Shown: piece after piece, positions 54,858 to 64,000 of the stretch
Numbering within the stretch: position 1 is the first letter of the stretch
Layout of the letters: each line of letters opens with the position of its first letter
NCBI GenBank assembly: GCA_963681505.1
Contig: OY811982.1
Coordinates: 7,443,772-7,507,771 of the forward strand
Length of the DNA: 64,000 bases
Origin: Eunapius fragilis
Taxonomy: Eukaryota; Porifera; Demospongiae; Spongillida; Spongillidae
Reading direction: 5' to 3'
Translations under genes and position numbers: made by a program
Notes under the pieces: generated by a model
What the model was told of the DNA's origin: nothing
The model's database searches: none
The model's input: the letters and a program-made list of their open reading frames with translations, nothing else

Positions 54858-56859
54858 CTAAAATTTACAAGTCACATGCGGAAAGCAAACCACATTCCTA
54901 ATTGGAGCAGTCCTGCACCATAATTTAAACATTGTACACAACAAATATGTTGATCGTAATAAAGTGGTTCCACAGGCAAATAACCTATGGACTAGTAATT
55001 TGAATACGCAAAATTGATAAGTCTCACTTATATACTGTATTGTGAGATGTATAATTTTTTTCAAGCCTGTAATACACCTTATATTGTTATTTCCTATCAT
55101 GATTGAAATTCTTAAATGGCATGATTGTACTGCTGATCTATAAAACCAAAGTAATGTACCTTGCCATTATTTTTTTACATACAGATTGGTTAAAAATGTA
55201 CATAGTCATTCATGCATAAATATTCATTCTTATCGACACTAACTCCTATTTAATGGAAGCTGCATCAAGTTGAAATTTGCAAGATTGACATGCACAGTCT
55301 CGTGAAAAAAGACACATCTGCTTCCGAGACATTGGCTTATGTGAGATTGTGAGATGTATATTGTGTACTTGTGTGATGAATGGGGGAGCATGGGCCGGTG
55401 TATGTGTGATTAAATGATTGAGTGTGAGTGAGGGAGTTAGTGAATATTGAAGGAGTGATTAAGTGTGAGCATGTGCGAGTAAGTAAGTGAGCAAGTAGTG
55501 AGAGAGTGAGCGAATGAGTATATGAGGAGCAAAAAGGATGTGAGTTTGTGTGTAATTGAGCGAGTCAGTAAGAGAGAGAGAGTGAGGGAATGAGAGTATT
55601 GAGCATTTGAGTGTGTGAGTGAGTGAGTCTGAGTGAATGAAGGAGCTGGTAAGTATAGTATATAAGAGTGTGTGTGAAGGAGTGTTGTGAAAGTGTGTAA
55701 GGGAGGGAGTGATTGTGTGAGGAAATTAGAATCTGTGTGATGTGTTAGGTGTGGAATAAGTGAGTGTATGTGTGACAGTGTGTTCAGGGTGGGAGTGTGT
55801 TATAGTGTGTGGAGTAGGATTTTGGCCAGACCTTACAGTTTTGTCTATTGTTATACCAATCATTGATTGTATTTGACAATAAGCTTAGTACATTCAGTCA
55901 GACTAGATAGTGTAATGCAATACATGCCATGTACATGCAGCACTTTGCTACAGGTCTTTTCTACTCATGCATTTATCTGAATTATATTGTCTCTACCAAA
56001 TATAACAGGTGTATCTACTTCCAAGCTCATGCATGCGTCAAAAGATGCAGGCATGTGCACTGCATTAGTTTGGATGTACAATATATTTACTGCTGATCAA
56101 ATGTGGTACAAATGTGTTAGTAAATATGGTTATATGACATCAACACAATAGCAAATATAAAGGATTCATTTACTATTTAGCGGAAATGTTGCATATAAAA
56201 TATTTATACACACTTACACTGCATTTGATCGGTAGTAGTCCCAAGTTATCATGCAGTGAGGGCTGTGCCTATTGAGTGAGATATTGTCTTGTACTACAGC
56301 AGCAGCATGTGATCTATGCATGATTAGTTATAAATTTAATGTTACAAATGTTCTAGTACACATCAGAATTCAAATTCAACATATTTTGCTACTCGCTCAT
56401 GTCAGAAGGAACACAAAAGAAGATCATCACCAACACAATGAATCATAGCATATCTGTTACCATGCGAGGAAGCGATGGCACCTCGATGAGATTACTGGAG
56501 AATCCGAAATCATATTTACTAGCCTAAGGATCTGACATTGTGTAAACCAATTACTTCTAATCCTAAAGTACATATCGTATAAATGCAATATGCTGCTGTA
56601 TACATAATTTAGTATATAGCTAACATGCGATCATGTACCAGTACAATACATATATACTCATGCTCGCAAGTGGCTGTGGTAAAAAATTTGATAGGGGATA
56701 GCTTCGAGTAACCAGTACATGGAGTGCTCCATTCGTCGACCGATAGTGGCTAGAGCTTGACTTTTGTTCGTTAAAAGGATGTTAAAATGACCATGTCAGC
56801 ACCTGTAAACAAGTATGATTATAGGACAAGGTACGGTTTTAACCGGACCACTTATTCCG
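54858..56859. other. Gene-free stretch with a GTGAGTGA-rich tract
   Basis: 55375-55810 is a degenerate (GTGA/GTGT)n purine/TG tract. The rest is AT-rich without long frames. Confidence 0.5.
55375..55810. repeat. Degenerate (GTGAGTGA)n tract
   Basis: Irregular mixture of GAGT, GTGA and GTGT steps over about 430 bases. Confidence 0.75.
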
Positions 56860-58143
56860 CAGGCCCGTAGCCATAGAGGGTGCTTTGGGTGCTGAAGCAC
56901 CCCCCTCGCTGGTCATTAGGTCCGGCCACTTTGTATAAGTTATTAATGTTGAATTATGCTAATTGAAAGTCGCTATACTCGATCGATCGATCGACTTTAC
57001 TTACGTACGATGCGTACACAATTAATTGTCACCAATAATTATAATTTTAAAATTATTCGTTCAATGTTAGTTTTCAGCTATTATCAACTAGTTATCTCAT
57101 TTTGCTTGCGCGTGCACCTAGCTCTTTCGTATATCAATTTTGGCTTCGTTCGTTCGGTTCCGTTGATCGTGACACACTAACGGTTTCTGTATGCAGAAAG
57201 CTGCCAACGTCAGGTAACGGGTATGCATTTACATGTATCTTGTCTGTTTTACTTGTAAATCTAACAGCATTACTGAAGGCTAGCTGGTCGATCCGTTCAA
57301 TAAAATGGGCCGTCGAGAGCAGCGGGAAAGGGAGAGGAAAAGAGCTGCAGCTAGCTGCTGTAGCCTTGACAATTTCCTACCCGGTCCCTCGAAGAAAAAA
57401 CCTGCACAGCTGCAATCACTTCACCTGTTATCGAGCCAGGGCCTGCAATTCCACTTGCAAAGTGGCAGACACCAACAACGAAGTTGAAGACTGATGAAGT
57501 GACACCAAGTGGAAACAAGAGTACAGAAGTGAGTAATGAGCCTCTGTCAGGCATGGAGGATGAGAGGCAGATCCCTAGTGAAGGGGTGCCTGTAGGAGAG
57601 CTGCACAACGATATTGGAACCGTCTTTCAACGGGCTAAATCATCTCATGCCTTTGCTGTTGCAATCCAAGCCTTATCCACTGCAGATAAGTTTTTCCTGC
57701 TAAAATGTGATAAAACGCTACCACTGCATGGTTATGTTTTTCCAGTAACGTCCTTTGGACAGTACAACCGTATATTTTAGCCTAAATGGTTACTCCAGTA
57801 CACATGGATGATATTTGTGACATCATAATGTATGATATTATTAAGAGTTACATTTGCAAATGTGCCTAACTTAACTAAATATGTAATGCAATTAATGCAG
57901 ACATGCATACGAGGAAACAAACGGAGCATTTTTTGAATTGGTGTGCCTAAAAGTATATAATGTGAATTTTTTTGTAGCGTTTTGAGCGTGATGTAGTAAA
58001 AAAGCGTTAGTTAGCGCTGGGGAGCTTACAGCGTTCACCCAGACCGGCACCCCTAGCTGCGTTTCTGTAGTCCCCTTAATAATGCATGGTCCCTATAATG
58101 GCTAATGAGCACCTCCCCAGATAAAAGTCTGGCTACGGGCCTG
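56860..58143 (+). mobile_element. hAT-type DNA transposon, internally deleted
   Basis: Exact 14-base terminal inverted repeats, CAGGCCCGTAGCCA at 56860-56873 and its complement at 58130-58143. The 8-base flanks (TTATTCCG and ATTCCCCG) agree only partly. It contains the start of a TTF/ZMYM-like hAT transposase and nothing of the catalytic part, so it is a 1284-base non-autonomous derivative. Confidence 0.75.
57305..57780 (+). pseudogene. N-terminal fragment of a ZMYM/TTF-type hAT transposase
   Basis: ATG 57305 gives a basic start and DNFLPGPSKKKPAQLQ. The sense then moves to another frame (SPVIEPGPAIPLAKWQTPTT) and continues to HNDIGTVFQRAKSSHAFAVA, LSTADKFFLLK and FPVTSFGQYNRIF before a stop. 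Such text precedes the TTF zinc finger in hAT transposases related to ZMYM1-like host proteins (from memory). One frame change; truncated before any catalytic domain. Confidence 0.5.
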
Positions 58144-60029
58144 ATTCCCCGAGGGAAAAAAATCAGTTGTGACCCCCTGACGTATGCATTAACCTGCCCT
58201 CCCATACCAGCCATAGTTATAACCGGAGCACTTATTATAGTGTGGCTACACTAGCCTGTAAGATGAGAAGAGTATTTTAGCTGTGACCAATAAATTTGCA
58301 GTGTGGTAAGCGCACAACGGGTGGTCAATAACATTTTAATGGCTGCCTATGTAAACTGTGACGCAAGTGCGGTTGTGTATTCGTGAAATTTACAACGTCG
58401 TATATTTCAAATGTACTGATCCGGCGTATATTTCAAGTATAGTCCGAAGTATACAGTATCGTATAACAAACTATATGCACAGTGAACGCGAATGGTTTAC
58501 GAAATGAATAATTAACTGTTTTCTACTTTGGAGGGTCATAACTCCCTACTCACAGAACGTGTATGGCTATATTTGCCATTACAATGATGCTCTATGATAT
58601 GTTTTATGGAAGAGGCGAAGGGGTTAAAGAATAAGTGTTCATACAACACGGTTTTCAATATTTAGGTCACTTGCAGAATGAAACTAATAATGTTTATTTT
58701 CGTAAACGGAAGCTGTTCATTGTCCTTACATTTTTACAAACAAAAAAGTCTGAATGTCAGCTAGTTCTGGGAACCACAGAAGGTTAAACGGCAAGACGCC
58801 ATTTTAAATTTATTCATGGTTGATTTTAGCACTAATTAGAAGTAAGTTATTTAGATACGTCTAAAGGTATTACATAATACTGTCCTCAGCTATCACAACA
58901 ATTATTGGTAATAAAAATGATTTTTAGTAAATCAAAATTGCGCATTTATTGGGAACCATGGGATCGTGGCTTGGGTAACCGTGCTCGTTTATACTGTCAT
59001 AAGTGGTTAAAGCTCAACGTTTCTTTTCATTGGTAGTAAAAAGCAACAACCAGCCATCGATGAATACCGGCGGCCTCTGAGCTCCAGAACTTCTACTGGC
59101 GCCGGCTCAAGAAGCTGGCGTACCGGTGGTCCCACCGGTAGCCGGCGTACCACCTAGCTGAACCTCCCGTAGGTATTATTATTTTTGTCTCAGGGGATAT
59201 GGAAGGACCCAAAACTATCACGGTAAAGTTCATTGAATGTACAGCCGTTTTCTGGTACACGCGTTAATCGTGTCGAATTTTCTGAAGTGGTTTTCAAGAC
59301 TTTCGAAATCCACCATATTTGTGTCTTTTTATGGGTGGGGAATTTGTGTGCAATGAAGTTTGATTTGACTTCATGTTGATATGTATATAGATTGAGTTTG
59401 AACTGATTTACATAGCTATACTATTCTTTACTCTTGTAACATGTGGTGCCAGACGTCTCAACATGTATATGCTAGTGTTGTATAAGTGTGGTGTATGAGC
59501 ATAGGTACATATTGTGTGCTACTGTGTAATTAATTGGTTGATTTTTCTGCTGTCATTGAGACTGTCCTTTGGATCTTTACTTGCGCGGAACGCGGCTGGC
59601 GTTAAACTCTCTAAGCCGGAGGAGGGATGGCAGCTACCAATTGTGGCTCAATACTTAGCCCAGAGGAAAAATCTTGCGCAAGATTTATGATTTTCGCTTT
59701 GATTATAAAACTGAAACCAAGATACATACGAGTTTGAAATTATTATATAATCTAGGTATCCATCCTAGCTATGGGTTGTATTCATGACCATACACATTTC
59801 TATTTATTCAATTATGTCTAAAAATGTACTTTTCAATTATGTAAAGAAAGAAGTGGTTGCTGATGAACTTTGTCACTTGACTAGCTACCTCTCCAGATCG
59901 GTGGGGCAGTTTCTCTTGTGCGAACTGAGATATAGATGCACATAGAGTATGGATGTTTAAAATTTTAAGCGGTATGAATTATTCATATGCACATGCATGC
60001 ATAAAGTTGAAAACATCATACAGTGCCGG
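58144..60029. other. Stretch with no recognised gene
   Basis: About 1.9 kb without domains. 'aaccggagcacttattatag' (58223) resembles the flank left of the hAT element ('aaccggaccacttattccg', 56841). 'gccggcg/gtaccggtgg' short inverted motifs occur near 59085-59150. Confidence 0.45.
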
Positions 60030-60187
60030 TGTAGGAGACAAGGGCGAATCCCTAGGTACCGACGAATCCCTTATCTGGGTAATTCATCGTTACCTGCAGG
60101 CATCCATGAATCTAGAGTAGGTGTTACCTAGGCATCTACGAATCTCATTGGGCAGCGGTCAATCCCACGTGTTTACATGTAGTTGCA

Positions 60188-61587
60188 ATGGCTGATGTGG
60201 GAAGCGCGACCTCCACGATGGTGACCACAACGAAGGAGACCTCCCCAAAGGAAACAAACTACCGTGAGATAGAAAACTATTTGATTAGCAAACAGTACCC
60301 TGCGTACATAACGGGAGATCGGAGTAAGAAGGCTAACATTAGGCGAACAGCCCAGCGTTTTGTTATGGTGGACGGAAGATTACACTTCAAGTACAGAGAA
60401 ATAAAGAAATTGAAGGATGTACCAGAATTTAGCCTTGTTGTCCAAGATTGTGCTGCACGTTTTGAGTACATAAGAGGAGCGCACGAAGGACATGGAACAT
60501 TAGTAGAGGCGAGATCGCTTGGAGGGCACCTTGGACGCGATAAAACTCTAGACAAATTAATACAGTCAGAATTTTGGTGGCCAAATATGAATGTGGACGT
60601 TAGGAAATATGTAGCAACATGTACCCAGTGCCAAAAGGGATCAACAAGGTTTACCAAAGTTGCAGCTGAGTTGCATACAATACCAGTACCCAACAAAGTA
60701 TGGTGGGCGTAGACCTCTGCAGCCTAAAAGTAACACCTGATGGTTTTGTTGGCATTTGTGTCGTTGCTGATTACTTTAGTAAATGGGTTGAAGCTAAACC
60801 CATTAAGAACAAAAGCTCTGTAGAAGTAGCCACATTTCTTTATGAACGGCAAATCAGTTATGGATGTCCTAGCATCCAGATAAATGATCAAGGTAGAGAA
60901 TTTTGCAACAAAGTCTGTGACAAGCTTTTTGAATTAACAGGCACAAAGCAACGTGTCACTAGTGCTTACCACCCACAATCTAATGGACTTGTAGAGCGAG
61001 CTAACCGTACAATACAAGGATGCCTTCTAAAGGTCCTGGAAGAAGAACAAGATCAATGGCCTCATGCTTTGCAGGGTGTTCTGTTTGCACTAAGAACAGC
61101 AAAGCATAAATCAACAGGGGTTAGCCCTTATGAAATGATGTTTGCAAGGAAACCAGTACTCCCAATACATTTTATAAGCGGTGATGATACCTCACTAATG
61201 GAAAGCGTTGTTAGTGATGAAAGTGGTGAGGAATGCTTGTTAGAAATTAAAAAGAACCTTCAAATGATTAAGGAAGTGCTCAACAAAGTACTGCAGGAAG
61301 CTAGTAGTAGCATAAAGAAGGCACAAGAATACCAGAAAAGGGGTTATGCAAACAGGCACACTAATGGCACAATTTTTGATACTGGTGACCAGGTTCTGTT
61401 ACACAACAAAAGAAGGGCAGATAGAAAAGGGGACAAACACCATGCTCCATATCTAGGCCTATATAAGATTGTAAGTATTCAGGAAGACAAAGGAACATGC
61501 TTCCTTTCCAAGAATGGAGAGAAGCTTAAAACAGTACATCACCTGTGTAACCTTAAAACGTTCTTGGACCGTAATGAAGCATTATGA
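60188..61587 (+). CDS. Ginger-like transposase (gypsy-type DD35E integrase)
   Basis: Starts ATG 60188 (MADVGSATSTM). An HHCC zinc-binding N-terminus (GGHLGRDKTL...CTQCQ) is followed by the catalytic core VGVDLCSLK, NDQGREF and GLVERANR; the spacing from the second D to E is exactly 35 residues. A C-terminal GPY/F-like module contains HAPYLGLYKIVS. Integrase-type transposases of this group cut and paste DNA. A TAG at 60710-60712 and a frame change split the text into 60188-60712 and 60700-61587, leaving the enzyme interrupted near the first catalytic Asp unless this is a sequence error. Confidence 0.85.
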
Positions 61588-61590
61588 CCA

Positions 61591-62231
61591 ATGAAAGAAG
61601 CAGCTGCCCATAAGGATCCATATTCTCATTCAATGCTATTGCCAACACCAAAAATAGAACAGCCACCACCAGAATTACAGCCACCGATAACAGCTTCTTA
61701 TGAAAAGCAACACAAGTTTTCCCCCACAAATGCACAGTGGTGTATAGCACAATGTAAAAAACTTGCCATTGAACCAGCAAATGGTCCAGATGCTGAAGAG
61801 GAAAGAGGGGAAAGTATTCTTAGAAAACCAAAGAAGATTGATCCAATTAAAGAAGATGGGAATTGCTTACTTAGGGCTATCTCCAAGGAGATTTCACTAT
61901 CTGAAGAACATATTACTCTTTAGTGCGAGATGCATCAATTTCAACATTGAAGAATCCCTCCTATCAAAAGATGTTTGAGGACATAATAGGAAAACCAGTT
62001 GGTGACTATATACATTACACCAAGATGGAAAATGATACAGTGTGGGGAACAGAAGTGGAAATACTGGCATTGGCAACTTTCCTTGAGACTTCCATCTTTG
62101 TGTATTACAAAGCACCAAAGGCTAAGCGTCACAATTGGCATGAATACAAACCATTAGGAGTGGTTTCACATACTTCATCTGTTTATCTGAATTACCCTGC
62201 TAATCATTTTGAACGTGTAATTAATGTTTAG
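61591..62231 (+). CDS. OTU-type cysteine protease of the Ginger-like element
   Basis: The frame after the transposase stop (61591-61923) has KIDPIKEDGNCLLRAISKEI: D-G-N-C at 61855-61866 is the OTU catalytic Asp/Cys motif. The sense continues from 61920 in another frame (VRDASISTLKNPSYQKMFED, TEVEILALATFLETSIFVYY) to NHFERVINV, whose His (62205-62207) fits the OTU catalytic His. OTU proteases usually remove ubiquitin. OTU genes accompany some Ginger elements (from memory). One frame change near 61920; the first segment begins only four bases after the transposase stop. Confidence 0.75.
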
Positions 62232-62450
62232 ACATTTGCATTTTTTTTTTGGCTAAGAGTGCGGCATTAAAAGCAGTTTCACAAACTTCATCTCAATAAA
62301 CCTGCTGATCACTACATCATTAAAGTTCGAACATTTGCTTTTTATTTATTTTTCAGAATACAAAGGAGCAGCTTTGCACACTTCATCTGTTTATCTCAAT
62401 AACCCTGTTGATCGCTTTGAACGTTTCAAATGATGTTTAGTCATTTGCTT
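62166..62450 (+). repeat. Three degenerate copies of the OTU gene 3' end
   Basis: 'cacatacttcatctgtttatct' with 'aaccctg..gatc..tttgaacgt' and 'tttagacatttgc' occurs at about 62166-62240, 62275-62335 and 62376-62450, with deletions. This is a tandem multiplication of about 100 bases inside the transposon. Confidence 0.6.
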
Positions 62451-62686
62451 ATTGTTTTTGCTCAACATCCACGTTTGTATCTGATTACTTGCATGGTAAA
62501 AGTGATTGTTGAGGGGATTCGTGCACACCAACAGGGATTCCTTCGTACCCGCAGGTAACGAAGAACTTTGATTCAATAATACCTAGGCACCGGTGAAAGT
62601 AGATTCATTGTTGCCTACAGGTAACGGCGAATCCCATATATGGGGATTCAATAATGCCGGGGATTCGGCTTTGACTGTTACACCGG

Positions 62687-64000
62687 CTCGGAACAACAAA
62701 CTTTTCACACTTCGGAACAACGAACTATTAAAGCAAATCACAGTTTATCTATGTGCCCTATTATTGCATTAGCGGGTAAACATAGCGGCGTGACTGCGTA
62801 AACTTTCTCAGGTCGATAGCGGTTGATAAACGTTTCCCCGTTCTTCCTTAATTCGATTACGTAGTGACGTCAGCCGCGAGCTTGGAATCGAGGCGCAGCT
62901 GAAGGAGTGGCATGCGAACAGATATTCGTACCACCCGTGTAAATGTACGAACAACACAGTGAAGCACTGCGTAAGGTGTGGTTTGTCCAGTCAAAGAAAG
63001 GCTGCATCAGTCTAGGATAGAGGACCATTGGCATACACATTTATACTGCTGCCCAAAACATCCATGCACTGCATGCGTAGCACATAGCTGGATAGGAACG
63101 CTTTGCTGTCACCTTCTTTGATGACATTTACACTCTCCATGACTCCATCCAATCCAAGCTACACATGGAAAAGGGGTTGTGGAGTGATGGCGTTCTTTAT
63201 GCTCACACCATCATGCTTTTGCAACAGATCAATGGATACGACAGTGATTTAGCATGACAAGTGTGGATGGCACCATACATTGTAGCAGCAGCATTACATG
63301 TCAAAAATGGGACATCAGAAAACCGCTTTTTGTATAGGACAGCTTTGCCACCCATTCATACAGAACACAGCATTCAGGTCTCTGGCTCATTGAGGCAGAC
63401 GGACGTTGCGGGCAAATGTCTGTGGAGTACGATCAGGTTAGGCTGCCTGCCACGGGGATCTAAGCTACATGTAATGTTGCTTCTTTTTATGTGTAGGAAC
63501 CATACACACTTGTGCATAGCTATACATGCATACAGAATATATTGTACGATAGAGCATGCAATCTCTGACTGTAAACGTACCATTCCACCCTTTCTACAAA
63601 GATGTGGAGAACCCCGCTAGTTTAGCTTCAGGCGTTGGTTATAAACATGGACGTGCCTACATTGTAGAACATGGTTACCTCTTCAGCCAGTTAGTTATTT
63701 GGTTCATCCTTTTGACTCCCCTGCGCCACACTGTACACCTGCAATACAATTCAATATTAGCATTAATTACACACTTGGCTTGAAAATCCACCTCACCAAT
63801 GTCCAGTCAATGCAGGAAACAACCATCTCCACTAACTTGCTTAGATACTGTCTGTCAGGCTGTGTGAAAACATGGTGGTAAATGAGCAAACTGAGGATAC
63901 TTTGCAGCACCATGTGACAAGGTATTCACATCAGAGAGAACAAAATAGATGTGCACATCACACTTCTGACAGCCTTTGCACTAAGGCAATCACAGACAAT
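62687..64000. other. Right-edge region, no firm gene
   Basis: After the Ginger element come a short direct repeat ('ctcggaacaacaaactt'/'cttcggaacaacgaacta'), a CRE-like TGACGTCA (62865-62872) and a CpG-bearing open stretch. The frame 63261-63620 shows no domain. Confidence 0.4.
62826..63015 (+). CDS. Candidate Cys-rich exon, unrecognised
   Basis: An open frame without ATG reads SDVSRELGIEAQLKEWHANR, YSYHPCKCTNNTVKHCVRCG and LSSQRKAASV before TAG. The C-x-C...C-x2-C spacing could bind zinc. No family recognised. Confidence 0.25.

Larger units (their letters stand above)
60030..62682 (+). mobile_element. Ginger-like DNA transposon with integrase-type transposase and OTU protease
   Basis: The ends are TGTAGGAGAC... 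and, inverted, TGTAACAGTC..., fitting the TGTNR ends I recall for Ginger elements. Both sides are flanked by CCGG (60026-60029, 62683-62686), a perfect 4-base target duplication. About 140-170 bases at each end are loosely inverted and carry repeated GAATCCC and CGTTACCTGCAGG-like motifs. It has no LTR, gag, RT or primer site. At 2653 bases it looks almost complete, with a few frame changes in its coding region. Confidence 0.85.

Noticed and set aside
60188-61587. Gypsy LTR element at 60-62 kb
   Set aside because: There is no LTR, gag, protease, RT or primer site; inverted ends and a 4-base CCGG duplication indicate a Ginger-like DNA transposon.
1-64000. CRISPR array
   Set aside because: The repeats found are contiguous mini- and microsatellites without unique spacers, and the DNA is clearly eukaryotic.
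1-64000. tRNA or rRNA genes
   Set aside because: No convincing GGTTCGA-type B box with paired arms or rRNA-like stretch was seen; a dedicated scan could not be run.

Overview
The window is eukaryotic and almost certainly from an invertebrate animal. Genes are split into small exons with GT-AG introns, one of them only 61 bases. There are many CA/TG and poly-G tracts, minisatellites, LTR fossils, DNA transposons and non-LTR pieces. Animal-type modules (LDLa, SRCR, EGF, SEA, MYND, an OAS-like nucleotidyltransferase) are present. A demosponge would fit, because OAS-like genes and SRCR/EGF receptors are known from sponges, but this is inference and other invertebrates are possible.

Layout. 1-4065 (-): a Ty3/gypsy fossil cut by the left edge, with its 5' LTR at 3719-4065. 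4655-9033 (+): a Ty1/copia element with identical LTRs and an AGTAA target duplication. 9034-12070: unique DNA with a short MITE and a perfect 52-base-arm palindrome. 12070-24870: a tandem segmental repeat of about 3.3-4 kb units, rich in micro- and minisatellites, broken by foreign sequence at about 14404-16747. 25885-31182 (+): the most striking gene, an intron-poor coding region joining a MYND-like finger, Sel1/TPR repeats, an OAS-like nucleotidyltransferase, more TPR-like helices, a right-handed beta-helix and a complete C-terminal MYND finger. 31183-35214: mostly non-coding, with a CT-rich minisatellite and a non-LTR fragment.

35215-40241 (-): a thiosulfate/3-mercaptopyruvate sulfurtransferase-like gene in about eight exons, whose first intron holds two MITEs, TG repeats and an odd TTATAAGA-rich block. 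A short first exon at 40627 (+) starts head-to-head with it across a CpG-bearing region. 41-43.5 kb is minisatellite. 43736-44162 may be a membrane-protein exon. 44547-49374 (+): exons of a modular single-pass receptor (decayed LDLa modules, part of an SRCR domain, four calcium-binding-type EGF modules plus a mini copy, a SEA-like segment, a transmembrane helix). 50193-53115: inverted pieces of a non-LTR retroelement. 53.7-54.9 kb: two unrecognised candidate exons. 56860-58143: a deleted hAT-type transposon with exact 14-base terminal inverted repeats. 60030-62682: a nearly complete Ginger-like DNA transposon (DD35E integrase-type transposase plus OTU cysteine protease) with a CCGG target duplication.

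Several host genes need a one-base change in a short run to keep frame. Either the sequence carries residual indel errors or several of these genes are recently inactivated. Nothing here is an operon. The clearest candidate for an undescribed system is the MYND/OAS-like/beta-helix protein, whose make-up suggests a nucleotide-second-messenger or innate-immune role. That role is inference from domains only.
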